A DNA stretch of 64,000 nt from Flavobacterium beibuense. Lineage in GTDB: Bacteria > Bacteroidota > Bacteroidia > Flavobacteriales > Flavobacteriaceae. A program made the position numbers and the translations under genes. Where the stretch lies: positions 248,001 through 312,000 of the forward strand of contig NZ_JUIW01000004.1 in NCBI RefSeq assembly GCF_004151245.1, given 5' to 3'. Below the pieces are notes generated by a model that made no database searches, was not told the origin of the DNA, and saw only the letters and a program-made list of their open reading frames with translations. Below, in pieces: positions 43,361 to 53,230 of this stretch (its first letter is position 1; each line of letters opens with the position of its first letter).

Positions 43361-44548
43361 ATGAAGACCCTTAATGACTTTGATTTTAAAGGCAAGAAAG
43401 CAGTAATAAGAGTAGACTTTAACGTCCCTCTTGACGACAATTTTAACGTAACCGATGACACAAGGATTGTAGCTGCCAAGCCAACAATAGATAAAATCTT
43501 AAAAGATGGGGGAAGTGCTATTTTAATGTCGCACCTTGGAAGGCCAAAAGGAAAAGAAGAAAAATATTCACTTAAACATATTGTTGCTAAAACCAGTGAA
43601 GTTCTTGGGGTTAATGTGAAATTTGTTAACGACTGTATAGGGGCCGAAGCTGAAAAGGCGGCAGCCGATTTACAACCGGGAGAAGTACTTCTTTTGGAAA
43701 ACTTACGTTTTTATAAAGAAGAGGAAGCAGGTGACGAAAATTTTGCAAAAAAACTTGCCGATTTAGGCGATATTTATGTTAACGATGCCTTTGGTACAGC
43801 ACACCGTGCACACGCATCTACAACTATTATTGCAAAGTTTTTCCCTGAAAACAAGTGTTTTGGCTCGCTTCTTGCTAAAGAGATAGAAAGTCTTAACAAA
43901 GTTTTAAAGGATAGCAAGAAACCTGTTACGGCTGTTTTAGGAGGTTCTAAGGTATCTTCTAAAATTACGGTTATTGAAAACATTTTGGATAAAGTAGATC
44001 ACATGATTATTGGAGGAGGAATGACATTTACTTTTATTAAAGCTCAGGGAGGTAAGATAGGCGACTCAATTTGTGAGGACGACAAACTTGATCTTGCCCT
44101 TGATATTATGGCAAAAGCCAAAGAAAAAAATGTACAGTTACACATACCTGTAGATGTAATTGCTGCTGATGCTTTTAGCAATGATGCAAATACTAAGGTT
44201 ACCGATGTTAACGCAATTCCTGATGGCTGGCAGGGTCTTGATGCCGGACCAAAATCGCTGGAAAATTTCAAAAAAGTTATACTGGAATCAAAAACCATTT
44301 TATGGAACGGACCTCTAGGGGTTTTCGAAATGGAGAATTTTTCAAACGGAACTATTGAGCTTGGTAATTTTATTGCTGAAGCTACAGAAAAAGGGGCTTT
44401 CTCTCTTGTAGGAGGAGGTGACTCTGTTGCTGCGGTTAAGCAGTTTGGCCTTGAGCCTAAAATGAGCTATGTATCTACCGGAGGTGGTGCAATGCTTGAA
44501 ATGCTGGAAGGAAAAACACTTCCGGGGATTGCTGCTATTTTAGAATAG
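43361..44548 (+). CDS. pgk: Phosphoglycerate kinase
   Basis: 395 residues, full length. RVDFNVPLD (17-25), [20 protein letters not shown] and GGGDSVAAV are the N- and C-lobe motifs of PGK, with the ADP-binding glycine loop near the end. It transfers phosphate from 1,3-bisphosphoglycerate to ADP in glycolysis. It stands alone with a long upstream region. No terminator was recognised in the 99 bp before the next gene. Confidence 0.97.
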   Translation: MKTLNDFDFKGKKAVIRVDFNVPLDDNFNVTDDTRIVAAKPTIDKILKDGGSAILMSHLGRPKGKEEKYSLKHIVAKTSEVLGVNVKFVNDCIGAEAEKAAADLQPGEVLLLENLRFYKEEEAGDENFAKKLADLGDIYVNDAFGTAHRAHASTTIIAKFFPENKCFGSLLAKEIESLNKVLKDSKKPVTAVLGGSKVSSKITVIENILDKVDHMIIGGGMTFTFIKAQGGKIGDSICEDDKLDLALDIMAKAKEKNVQLHIPVDVIAADAFSNDANTKVTDVNAIPDGWQGLDAGPKSLENFKKVILESKTILWNGPLGVFEMENFSNGTIELGNFIAEATEKGAFSLVGGGDSVAAVKQFGLEPKMSYVSTGGGAMLEMLEGKTLPGIAAILE

Positions 44549-44647
44549 TGGAAGTGTTAAAATTTATACGATTAACGAGAAACTAAAGTTATACCATACA
44601 TTGTTACTTTGTAATACATTGTAATTTAACTGATTAATAAGTAAATT

Positions 44648-46354
44648 ATGAATAAAAAAAGAACATTGTCTTTGCTGTTGGCAGCATTTTCGATTGGAGC
44701 TTTTGCACAGGAAACGGCAGAAGCTGACATACAAATTAAACCGGTTATAAAGATGTCCTTCCTGGACTCTGTAAAGTCGGGCTTTGTACGTCATGAGGAA
44801 ATGAGATGTATCGACAGTCTATGGATGAAGGAGCTTGCAAACAATGATTTGTTTGAAGACATGCAGGAGGATATAGAAAGGTTAAACCCCGATGACGATG
44901 TAACTTTTGACCTGTCTACAGAACTACTTCAGCAGAGGCTGAAAGAAATGGATGCTAAGTCACCATTTAACATTGAGTACAGTAAAGGCCTGGAAAACAT
45001 TATTAAATCTTATTTAAAAAACAGACCAAAAGGCTTTGAGCGTCTTATGGCTATTTCCCAGTACTATTTCCCGATGTTTGAAGAACATTTGGCGAAATAT
45101 GACGTGCCTATCGAAATTAAGTACCTAGCCGTTATTGAGTCGGCACTTAACCCAAGAGCAAAATCAAGGGTTGGTGCAACCGGTTTATGGCAGTTTATGT
45201 ACCCTACAGGTAAGCAGTACAATCTTGAGGTAAACTCTTATGTGGATGAGCGTTGCGATCCGCTTAAGGCTACCGAGGCAGCATGCCAGTACCTGTCGAG
45301 CCTGTATAACATTTTTGGTGACTGGGATCTCGTGCTTGCATCATACAATGCCGGTCCGGGTAACGTTACTAAAGCTATTCGTAGATCAAACGGTCATAAA
45401 AACTATTGGAACATAAGGAAAAATCTTCCACGTGAAACACAGGGGTATGTTCCTGCATTTCTTGCCACCATGTATATTTATGAGTATGGTAAGGAGCATG
45501 GTATTAAACCAAGACAGGCTTCTATGACTTATTTTGAGACAGACACTGTTATGGTAAAGCGCAAAATGTCGTTTAGACAGGTTGCTGATTTACTTGATGT
45601 GCCGGTTGAGGAACTACAGTTCTTAAACCCCATCTATAAACTGGACGTTATTCCTTTTGTTGCAGATGAGCCGCATTATTTAAGGTTACCAAAAGACAAG
45701 GTAGGATTATTTACCTCTAATGAAACGGCAATCTACGCTTATGTAGATTATGAAGATTTAAAGAGGGAAAGGCCATATTTTGTTGACGACAGTGATAAGG
45801 AAGCATTAGCTACTATTGGAAAAACCACAAAAGTTAAAACCAAATATCACACGGTTAAAAGAGGTGATGTTTTAGGTAAGATTGCCGATAAGTATAATGT
45901 ATCTATTACTGATTTAAGAAAGTGGAACAAAATTAAAGGCAATACCATTTATGCCGGTCAAAAACTTAAAATTAACGAAACTATTATAGTTAATGTTCCT
46001 CAGGAAACTGCTGTTGCGGCGAAGCCTAAAAAATTGGCGAAGCCTGAAGTTAAGAAAGAGGCAGAGCAGGAGGTAGCTGATGTTGTTACTGATGAAGAAA
46101 CTGCTGTTGCAGATAACGATACAGAGGAAGCTGAAGAAGTAAAACCGGTTGTTGTCGCTAAAGAAACCAAAAGATCTAAAAGCGTAAACTACGAAGAAGA
46201 GCGTTTATACATCGTTCAAAAAGGAGATTCACTTTTCAGTATTGCAAGAAAGCACCCCGGGGTAACTGTTGAAAACCTTAAGGATTGGAACAAACTTAAG
46301 GGAGAAAACATTCAGCCGGGAATGAAGCTTAAGGTGAAGTCTGCTGTTAATTAA
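44648..46354 (+). CDS. MltD-like lytic transglycosylase with two LysM domains
   Basis: 568 residues. The signal peptide ends near residue 20 (GAFA/QET). The SLT domain spans about 135-270 with IESALNPRAKSR (catalytic E164), GATGLWQFM (176-184) and ASYNAGPGN. LysM1 is about 399-443 (YHTVKRGDVLGKIADKYN) and LysM2 about 521-565. A Glu/Val/Ala-rich linker lies between them. It cleaves glycan strands of peptidoglycan in the periplasm. An internal sequence at 45424-45439 is one base from parS. The next gene starts 9 bp later. Confidence 0.94.
   Translation: MNKKRTLSLLLAAFSIGAFAQETAEADIQIKPVIKMSFLDSVKSGFVRHEEMRCIDSLWMKELANNDLFEDMQEDIERLNPDDDVTFDLSTELLQQRLKEMDAKSPFNIEYSKGLENIIKSYLKNRPKGFERLMAISQYYFPMFEEHLAKYDVPIEIKYLAVIESALNPRAKSRVGATGLWQFMYPTGKQYNLEVNSYVDERCDPLKATEAACQYLSSLYNIFGDWDLVLASYNAGPGNVTKAIRRSNGHKNYWNIRKNLPRETQGYVPAFLATMYIYEYGKEHGIKPRQASMTYFETDTVMVKRKMSFRQVADLLDVPVEELQFLNPIYKLDVIPFVADEPHYLRLPKDKVGLFTSNETAIYAYVDYEDLKRERPYFVDDSDKEALATIGKTTKVKTKYHTVKRGDVLGKIADKYNVSITDLRKWNKIKGNTIYAGQKLKINETIIVNVPQETAVAAKPKKLAKPEVKKEAEQEVADVVTDEETAVADNDTEEAEEVKPVVVAKETKRSKSVNYEEERLYIVQKGDSLFSIARKHPGVTVENLKDWNKLKGENIQPGMKLKVKSAVN
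45424..45439. promoter_or_regulatory. parS-like site inside the transglycosylase gene
   Basis: TCTTCCACGTGAAACA differs from the degenerate parS TGTTNCACGTGNAACA at one position. It lies about 8.6 kb from site 5 and may be a weak sixth ParB site or chance. Confidence 0.5.
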
Positions 46355-46363
46355 AACACTGTC

Positions 46364-47332
46364 ATGTCGGGAGCAAAACAAATATTGTATTTTGTTTTTA
46401 TCCTGTGTATTATCGGCTGTAACAGTGATAATAGCAGCGATAGCAGCGATTCCAATATAAACGAAATTTCTATAATTATAGATGATGTCCTGTGGAACGG
46501 CGATGTGGGCGACAGCCTGCGAAAAAAACTCGCTGCTCCCGTAGAGGGCCTCACTCAGGAAGAACCTCTTTTTACACTTAATCAATACAACGAAAAAGTT
46601 TTTGGCGGTAAGCTTACCAAAGGCCGAAATATTATTGTTATTGATAAGGATACCATTAACAGCTTTACAGAAAAGACCAACAGGTACTGCAGGCCACAAA
46701 ATGTATTTACCATAAGGGGGAAGAATGCACAGGAAATACTTTTTCTTATTGAAATACATGCTGACGAAATAATCAGGGCCATTAAGGAAACCGAAGTTAA
46801 TGAGAACCAACAGCGAAACATTAAATCGGGTTTGGTTAGTCATGGTGTGTTCGAAAAGTTTGGTGTTTGTATTAATGTTCCTTCCACATATACTTATGCC
46901 ATAAACAAGAGTGATTTCTTATGGCTTAAAAAAGATACCCCCGGAGGAAATACCAGCCTGCTATTATACAGGGTACCGTGCAATGTTATTGAAAGAGACA
47001 AGACTATTTTAAACAACATTATTACAATGCGGGATTCTGTTGGGGCGAGATATATACACGGTCAGGATGATAATACATTTATGGTAACCGAAGAGGCCTA
47101 TTCCCCGTACTTTTTTACCACAAGCTATAGTAATAAAATGGTTTTTGAAACCCGCGGCAACTGGGAAATGAAAAATGATTTTATGAACGGGCCATTTATC
47201 AATTATGCCGTTAGGGATGATAAAAACAACAGTTACCTGGTAATTGAAGGATTTATATACAGCCCGTCTTCCCCTAAAAGAGATTTGATTGTGGAGCTGG
47301 AGTCTATAATCAGGTCTGCAGAATTTCTATGA
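46364..47332 (+). CDS. DUF4837 lipoprotein
   Basis: 322 residues. The signal peptide ends in IIGC (C19), followed by a Ser/Asp/Asn-rich linker (NSDNSSDSSDSN). The mature part (about 32-320) matches DUF4837, a Bacteroidota envelope family, with the segments LWNGDVGDSLRKKLAAPVEGLTQEEPLF and FTTSYSNKMVFETRGNW. Function unknown. It is 9 bp after the transglycosylase and overlaps the next gene by 4 bp, so a peptidoglycan or envelope role is plausible. Confidence 0.83.
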   Translation: MSGAKQILYFVFILCIIGCNSDNSSDSSDSNINEISIIIDDVLWNGDVGDSLRKKLAAPVEGLTQEEPLFTLNQYNEKVFGGKLTKGRNIIVIDKDTINSFTEKTNRYCRPQNVFTIRGKNAQEILFLIEIHADEIIRAIKETEVNENQQRNIKSGLVSHGVFEKFGVCINVPSTYTYAINKSDFLWLKKDTPGGNTSLLLYRVPCNVIERDKTILNNIITMRDSVGARYIHGQDDNTFMVTEEAYSPYFFTTSYSNKMVFETRGNWEMKNDFMNGPFINYAVRDDKNNSYLVIEGFIYSPSSPKRDLIVELESIIRSAEFL

Positions 47333-47775
47333 AGCCAATATTTAAAATAAAGCGATTTAACGAACTTTCTTTAACCGAACTATACGAACTCCTGCAATTA
47401 CGCAGTGAGGTATTTGTAGTGGAGCAAAACTGCGTTTATCAGGATATAGATGGTAAAGACATGAAGGCACTTCATCTTATTGGAGAATACAAAGGGAAGA
47501 TTGTAGCTTATGCACGATTGTTTCCTTCCGGCTATTATTTTGACAATTCCTCAATAGGAAGGGTTGTGATAGGCGAAAAGTATCGCGACCGTAAATGGGG
47601 TCACGATTTGATAAAAGAAGCCTTGGAAGGTATAAAAACGCATTTTAATGCTACGGCAGTTACGATCTCTGCACAGCTTTACCTTAAAAAATTTTATGAA
47701 GCCCACGGCTTTAAACAAGAAGGGGAAGGCTATCTTGAAGACGGCATTCCCCATATAAAAATGAATATACTGTAA
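47329..47775 (+). CDS. ElaA-type GNAT acetyltransferase
   Basis: 148 residues. LRSEVFVVEQNCVYQDIDGKD (24-44) is the ElaA hallmark. VVIGEKYRDRKWGHDLIKEAL is the acetyl-CoA loop. Substrate unknown. It overlaps the DUF4837 gene by 4 nt (ATGA) and ends 1 bp from the convergent OmpA-domain gene, with no terminator between. Confidence 0.9.
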   Translation: MKPIFKIKRFNELSLTELYELLQLRSEVFVVEQNCVYQDIDGKDMKALHLIGEYKGKIVAYARLFPSGYYFDNSSIGRVVIGEKYRDRKWGHDLIKEALEGIKTHFNATAVTISAQLYLKKFYEAHGFKQEGEGYLEDGIPHIKMNIL

Positions 47776-47776
47776 A

Positions 47777-48595
47777 TCAGATTTTTGTAATAACAAACTC
47801 TACCCGTCTGTCAAATTCAGATCCTTTACCAAGCGGCTGGGTGTTTCCATAGCCCTTGTAGGTAAGGCGTCTTGCAGGAATCTTTTTAGATACCAGATAT
47901 TTATAAACGGCATAAGCCCTGTTTTTAGACAACTCCCTTTTTTTGGTATCCATATCAATGGCTTCTTTCTGGAAAGTTGGTGTGCAGCATATATGTCCCT
48001 GGATTTCAAACTCAAGATTTTTGTATTTCTGCAGTATCCTGGCAACCTTGTCAAGTTCTTTTCTTGAGGAAAGGGTTAATTTGCTGCTACCCCTGTCAAA
48101 AAGAATGTTTCGCATAATTACCCTGTCACCTACTACCATTTTCTCCTTAAGGGCATCATAAACGCCCGGATCTAATGGAGGAGGAGGAAGCGGCTCAAAG
48201 TTAACCACAACGTCTACACGCCTGTTTTTAGCACGTGCTTCCGATACGTTATCAATATCTTCTTCCAGTAAGATTCTTCCGCGGCCTTCTATAGTAACAA
48301 TAATCTTGTTTTTAATACCCTTTTCAATCAGCTTGTTTTTAATGGTATTAGCGCGATTGTTAGAAAGCTTAAAGTTGTATTCATCCTTCCCGCGGTCGTC
48401 GCAGTACCCAAAAATCTGGATACTTTCTACACGGGTAGTGTCTATTGCCTGAATAAAGGCAACCACGTCGGTAGCCTGTTTTTCTTTCAGGTCAAATTTG
48501 TCAAACTCAAAGTAAATTGAGTGTACTACTTCCTCTTGGGAAAATAATGGTTTTGGCAGTAAAAATAATAATAAGATGTAGTAAAAAGGTTTCAT
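47777..48595 (-). CDS. Periplasmic protein with two OmpA-C-like domains
   Basis: 272 residues, signal peptide ending near residue 19 (LFSQ). Two peptidoglycan-associating OmpA-like modules follow. The first (about 25-130) has YFEFDKFDL and YCDDRGKDEYNFKLSNNRA; the second (about 160-270) has NILFDRGSSKLTL and SKNRAYAVYKYLVSKKIPARRLTYKGYG. Each has the R-x-x-x-V core at its end (RRVDVVV and RRVEFVI). A proline-rich linker joins them. It probably anchors to peptidoglycan. It is 9 bp after kup in the same direction. Confidence 0.87.
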   Translation of the reverse strand: MKPFYYILLLFLLPKPLFSQEEVVHSIYFEFDKFDLKEKQATDVVAFIQAIDTTRVESIQIFGYCDDRGKDEYNFKLSNNRANTIKNKLIEKGIKNKIIVTIEGRGRILLEEDIDNVSEARAKNRRVDVVVNFEPLPPPPLDPGVYDALKEKMVVGDRVIMRNILFDRGSSKLTLSSRKELDKVARILQKYKNLEFEIQGHICCTPTFQKEAIDMDTKKRELSKNRAYAVYKYLVSKKIPARRLTYKGYGNTQPLGKGSEFDRRVEFVITKI

Positions 48596-48604
48596 TTGTA
48601 ATTA

Positions 48605-50578
48605 TTAGTTAGGATCTTCAACCCTTGTTAAATGCAGGTCCTCAGGAGGGTGTATCACAATTGGGAACTGCTCTACCTTAACAGAGCTGTTGTCTAGTCC
48701 AAATGCACGGCCTTCGGTAAGGCTCACCTTCTTAAGCACAAAGTATATATCAAGGATTATTCTTTCATACCAAGGTAAATCGTTGTCGTAAGACAGGAAT
48801 TTTTCGATAATCACAAATTTAAAGTCACCAATTACATTGTTACGGTTTAGCGATTCATAACGGCTGGTAATATCTACCTCTCCGTTTTTAACCATGTCCC
48901 TTACAACGTTCTTAAACATAAGGTTAACCCTTGGTGCCACACGGAAACCAAGATAAAAATCAACCCTTATCACATCATCTTTCATGATTTCCCTTACACG
49001 GTAATCCATACGGTAAGGTTCATCTACCACATTAACATGCACAAACCAGTAAATGTCAGCACGTTTTGGTCTTTTTTGTAATATCGAATATATAATTTTC
49101 GATTCTATTTCATCACTAAACTGAGCGTTGGTCAGGTATACCAGGTGAGTGGCATACTTAGGTATCGACTGATCGTTGCTCAGGTCGGCAAGCACGCTTT
49201 TATAGTTGTCAATTTTAGTAAACTCGGTGTACTCGCTGCGTATTTTTTTCGCTGTAAACCAAACTGCCATAATAAACGAAAGCAATCCGGCAATGATGAG
49301 CGAAACATATCCTCCGTGGGTAAACTTACTAATATTAGCTATAAAAAACGAAACTTCTATTGAAAAGTATACCGCTACGGTAAAGATTATCAGGATAGGG
49401 TTGTAGCGTTTCATGACCATATAGTAGCCCAAAAGGGTAGTGGTCATTATCATACAAAGTACAATGGCAAGGCCGTAAGCCGCTTCCATATTCCCTGATT
49501 CCTTAAAGTGCAGTACTACAAATACACACCCCAGGAATAATAGCCAGTTTACCGATGGAATATATAATTGTCCCCTAAGTTCTGTAGGAAATTTAACCGA
49601 CACTTTTGGCCAGAAGTTAAGGCGCATTGCCTCACTGATTAGCGTAAACGAACCGCTTATTAAAGCCTGTGAAGCAATTACTGCTGCTGAGGTTGCAATG
49701 GCAATACCCATAGGCACAAACCAATCGGGCATTAAAAGGTAGAAAGGGTTACCGGGGTTAGAGTTATGGCTTAATTCAGCCAGAGTTTTGCCTGAATGTG
49801 ATATTAGGTAGGCTCCTTGCCCAAAGTAGTTTAATACCAGCATGCTTTTTACAAATCCCCAACTGATACGGATGTTGCTTCTTCCACAGTGTCCCATATC
49901 GCTGTATAGAGCCTCAGCTCCTGTTGTACAAAGGAAAACAAAGCCCAGTACATGGAAACCTTCGGGATGTATTTTCAATAAGTGGAAAGCGTAGTAAGGG
50001 TTAAGTGCTTTTAAAACTTCAATGTTTGAGATAAGCGGAATAATACCTAATATTCCCAGCATACCGAACCAAATAAGCATCATAGGCCCGAAAAACTTAC
50101 CTACCAGCTTAGTACCAAAGCGCTGTATTGCAAAAAGGATAAAAAGGATTCCTATAACGATAGGCACCGTATCCAGTTCCGGATTATAAATCCTTAAACC
50201 TTCAATGGCAGAGGAAACCGAGATGGGAGGGGTAATAATACCATCGGCCAAAAGTGCACTACCACCTATGATAGCAGGAACTATAAGCCCTTTTTTCTTT
50301 AATCGTTTTACAAGGGTATAAAGAGAGAAAATACCACCTTCACCCTTATTATCAGCCTGTAAGGTAAGTATTACATACTTTACTGTGGTTTGCAGTGTAA
50401 GGGTCCAGAAGATACAGGACAGGGCACCAAGAACAATATCCTGCTCTATGGCTTCGCCTCCCATTATGGCCTTCATTACATATAATGGAGAAGTACCTAT
50501 ATCTCCGTAAATAATTCCTAAAGTAACAATAAGTCCGCCTAAGGTTACTTTGTTCAAATGTTTGTGACTACTGCTCAC
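48605..50578 (-). CDS. kup: KUP-family potassium uptake protein
   Basis: 657 residues, the usual Kup length, with about 12 membrane helices in the first 430 residues and a soluble C-terminal domain. GIIYGDIGTSPLY (21-33) is the family signature. It takes up K+ with protons across the inner membrane. A TACCTTTG element lies upstream, and the OmpA-domain gene follows closely. Confidence 0.95.
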   Translation of the reverse strand: MSSSHKHLNKVTLGGLIVTLGIIYGDIGTSPLYVMKAIMGGEAIEQDIVLGALSCIFWTLTLQTTVKYVILTLQADNKGEGGIFSLYTLVKRLKKKGLIVPAIIGGSALLADGIITPPISVSSAIEGLRIYNPELDTVPIVIGILFILFAIQRFGTKLVGKFFGPMMLIWFGMLGILGIIPLISNIEVLKALNPYYAFHLLKIHPEGFHVLGFVFLCTTGAEALYSDMGHCGRSNIRISWGFVKSMLVLNYFGQGAYLISHSGKTLAELSHNSNPGNPFYLLMPDWFVPMGIAIATSAAVIASQALISGSFTLISEAMRLNFWPKVSVKFPTELRGQLYIPSVNWLLFLGCVFVVLHFKESGNMEAAYGLAIVLCMIMTTTLLGYYMVMKRYNPILIIFTVAVYFSIEVSFFIANISKFTHGGYVSLIIAGLLSFIMAVWFTAKKIRSEYTEFTKIDNYKSVLADLSNDQSIPKYATHLVYLTNAQFSDEIESKIIYSILQKRPKRADIYWFVHVNVVDEPYRMDYRVREIMKDDVIRVDFYLGFRVAPRVNLMFKNVVRDMVKNGEVDITSRYESLNRNNVIGDFKFVIIEKFLSYDNDLPWYERIILDIYFVLKKVSLTEGRAFGLDNSSVKVEQFPIVIHPPEDLHLTRVEDPN

Positions 50579-50599
50579 GATAACAATAAATTAAAACAG

Positions 50600-50607
50600 C
50601 AAAGGTA
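50600..50607 (-). promoter_or_regulatory. -7 promoter element of kup
   Basis: Minus-strand TACCTTTG matches TAnnTTTG, 22 bp before the kup ATG at 50578. Confidence 0.5.
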
Positions 50608-50652
50608 TATGTTTTTATAAATAACGTTAAGTGCACCTGTGATATTTAACCT

Positions 50653-50687
50653 AAAAAAAATCCTCAGGTACTTAAACCTGAGGATTT
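50653..50687 (-). terminator. Terminator of the rnpA-DUF4349-S41 unit
   Basis: 12-bp stem AAATCCTCAGGT/ACCTGAGGATTT with a 6-base loop and a U-run leftward. Confidence 0.85.
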
Positions 50688-50694
50688 AGGTGCA

Positions 50695-52332
50695 TTATTT
50701 TGAAAGTATCTTGTTATATTCTGCAGTATTGTTAAGTAGAGCTGCTGCTTTTTTTATCTCTGCATTACTGGTTGTATAGTATTTATACAAACCTTCTTTA
50801 TACTGATAGCGGGTTATAATCTCATCAAGTAAAAGCTCTTTTATCTCTTCCTTGTTTTGGTTAAGCTCTTTTTCCTCACTTTTCTTAAGTGCCGCCAGTA
50901 GTTGATTATACTCTGCCGCTATGGTTTCATCTACTTTTTCTTTTTTTGCAATTTCCAAGGTAGCCTTAAGAGATTTTTCAGTTTCTGTATCAAAATCAAA
51001 ATTGGTTCTTTTCAGGAACTGCTTAAAGCCATCAAAATCACTATCACTTACTGTTGGTATAGTAGTACCCTGGTTAGGGTGTTTGTAGTAATACTCGGTA
51101 ACATAGTTAAAAATAGCATCGTTTCGCTGTAAGGCATCGGCTATAGAACTTTGCTTAGATTCCTCAAGAACCACATCCGGTAATATACCCCCGCCATCAT
51201 AAACGGTACGGCCATTTTTGGTTTTAAATGCGTTATAGTCTTTCTGGTCTATTCTTATGGCTTTACCGTCAGCATCTTTGTGGGTATAATCAAGGGCCTG
51301 AATACCTCGGCCTGAAGGAGTATAATAACGGGAAATAGTAACCTTGACCTGAGTGCCATAAGTAAGCTCGATAGGCCTTTGCACTAATCCTTTACCAAAA
51401 CTTCTGCTGCCTACAATCACGGCACGGTCTAAATCCTGTAAAGCTCCTGAAACAATTTCGGAAGCCGAAGCACTTTTACCGTTTACCAATACAGCCAGAG
51501 GAATTTCGGTATCAACCGGAGCCCTTTGTGTTCTGTAGGTATTGTTGTATTTTTCGTTTTTAGATTTTGTGGTAACAATGGTTTCGTTTTGCGGTAGAAA
51601 AAGGTTACAGATGTTTACAGCCTCTCCTAACAAACCTCCGGGATTACCCCTTAAATCAAGGATTATTTTTTTAGCACCCTGTTTTTTAAGTTCCAGTAAA
51701 GCTTCTTTTGTTTCTGCCGAAGCTTTAGCATTAAACTGGCTAAGAACGATATATCCGGTGTCATCGCCTACCATAGAATAGAAGGGAACCGCCGATACAT
51801 CTACCTCATTTAAAATGATTTGTGTACTGTAAGGTTTACCCTGACGCAGGTATTTTATATCAATTGCCGTGTTCTTTGTCCCTTTTAAAAGTTCGCCGGC
51901 ATCTTCCTTAAAATCAATAAGGCTTACATCACCTATCTGGATAATCTCATCGCCTGCCTTAAGACCTGCTTTGTCGGCAGGATAATCCTTGTAAGGCTCT
52001 TTAATTATCAATTTACCGTCCTTACGGGTTATAAGGGCACCAATGCCGGTATATTCTCCGGTGTTGTTTATCTTGAATTTGGCAACATCCTGCTCGTTGA
52101 AATAAACGGTATACGGATCCAGATCGGTAAGCATGTTTTTTATGGCAGTATCCATAAGCTCACCCGGATTGGTTTCATCTACATAGTTTACGTTTACTGT
52201 TTTAAACAGCGTTGTAAAAATCTCAACCTGCTTGGCGATTTCAAAAAAATCGTCCTTAAAGCTGGCCCCAACAAACAGAAAAGCAACTGCAAAAGCCGGG
52301 ATAACATATTTTCTTTTTAGTCTGGATAGCAT
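50695..52332 (-). CDS. S41 C-terminal processing peptidase
   Basis: 545 residues. An N-terminal hydrophobic segment (about 8-24) acts as signal or anchor. A PDZ domain (about 90-165) carries the GIGALI loop. The catalytic S289 in NGKSASASEI (284-293) and K314 in SFGKG (311-315) are 25 apart, as in CtpB. CtpA/Prc relatives degrade proteins from the C-terminus in the periplasm. It ends a unit rnpA, DUF4349, S41, with 4 bp to the DUF4349 gene. Confidence 0.93.
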   Translation of the reverse strand: MLSRLKRKYVIPAFAVAFLFVGASFKDDFFEIAKQVEIFTTLFKTVNVNYVDETNPGELMDTAIKNMLTDLDPYTVYFNEQDVAKFKINNTGEYTGIGALITRKDGKLIIKEPYKDYPADKAGLKAGDEIIQIGDVSLIDFKEDAGELLKGTKNTAIDIKYLRQGKPYSTQIILNEVDVSAVPFYSMVGDDTGYIVLSQFNAKASAETKEALLELKKQGAKKIILDLRGNPGGLLGEAVNICNLFLPQNETIVTTKSKNEKYNNTYRTQRAPVDTEIPLAVLVNGKSASASEIVSGALQDLDRAVIVGSRSFGKGLVQRPIELTYGTQVKVTISRYYTPSGRGIQALDYTHKDADGKAIRIDQKDYNAFKTKNGRTVYDGGGILPDVVLEESKQSSIADALQRNDAIFNYVTEYYYKHPNQGTTIPTVSDSDFDGFKQFLKRTNFDFDTETEKSLKATLEIAKKEKVDETIAAEYNQLLAALKKSEEKELNQNKEEIKELLLDEIITRYQYKEGLYKYYTTSNAEIKKAAALLNNTAEYNKILSK

Positions 52333-52336
52333 GATA

Positions 52337-53164
52337 TTATTGTTTTTTACGTCGGAATCTTCTCCTGATTAAAATAAAAGCAATTACGAAAATAAGGATA
52401 AATGGCCATATTTGAATCAAACCGATAAAGAAACTTGACAGCGAGTTAAATCCTGATTTCAGGGCATTACCTATTTTGCTTCCGTAAGAAACAGTAGCTT
52501 CCTCTCTTTCGGCAACGGTTTTGTAAAAACTTAGTTGTACGGTACTGTAGGAAACCTGGCTTTGCAGGTATTGCAAGCGTGCCTGTTTCGATTCAATTTC
52601 TTCACGAATTGCCGACAGTTCTTTTTCTATTTCCAGCATTTCCGATACTTTGTTCGCCTTTTTAAGCAGTTGAAGATATCTTTCTTCCAGTGCTTTTTTG
52701 GTCTTTATACGCGATTCGGTATCAATGTATTCCTCGGTAATGTCGCGGGATGAAATTTCTTTTCTGTCAAAATACGTTACTCCTTTACTTATTTCGTCTA
52801 TAAAATTGTCAAACGAGTGGGAAGGTACTCTTATGCTAAGGGAACGGCTTACTGTGTTGTATTCATTTCTTTCTTCATCGCTTTGCACTTCCCCATTAAA
52901 TTTACCTATTGCCTGTTTTAAATTATCGGCAGTAGTTTCAAGATTTTGGGTTTCAAAACGAAGCGTTGCGGTTTTAATTATTTTTGGGTCTGTTTGTTTT
53001 GCTTGACCACTGATAGACTTAGGAGCGATTTTATAGTATTCTGCATTTGAAGAGTTAGCAATTATCTGATCGGCAATCTCTTCTGTAGCATATGCTTCAT
53101 TAACTTCTTCCTTACAGGAAAGTAATAGAACTGCAATACTCAAAAAGGCAAGAAATTTTTTCAT
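52337..53164 (-). CDS. DUF4349 lipoprotein
   Basis: 275 residues. Lipobox LLLSC (C17). The central coiled coil (about 145-205) with KKALEERYLQLLKKANKVSEMLEIEKEL and the C-terminal membrane helix (about 243-265) plus basic tail are the DUF4349 plan. It is anchored at both ends, with the helical domain in the periplasm. Function unknown. It is 4 bp before the S41 gene and 66 bp after rnpA. Confidence 0.85.
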   Translation of the reverse strand: MKKFLAFLSIAVLLLSCKEEVNEAYATEEIADQIIANSSNAEYYKIAPKSISGQAKQTDPKIIKTATLRFETQNLETTADNLKQAIGKFNGEVQSDEERNEYNTVSRSLSIRVPSHSFDNFIDEISKGVTYFDRKEISSRDITEEYIDTESRIKTKKALEERYLQLLKKANKVSEMLEIEKELSAIREEIESKQARLQYLQSQVSYSTVQLSFYKTVAEREEATVSYGSKIGNALKSGFNSLSSFFIGLIQIWPFILIFVIAFILIRRRFRRKKQ

Positions 53165-53230
53165 AAGTAAAGGTGTTTTTTGTTAAAACGCAAAAAACAT
53201 TACCAATATTACAAAAGACTAAGAAACAGT

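Noticed and set aside
46229..46843. A 204-residue open frame on the minus strand across the transglycosylase and DUF4837 genes
   Set aside because: It crosses two well-supported genes on the other strand and shows no recognisable domain.
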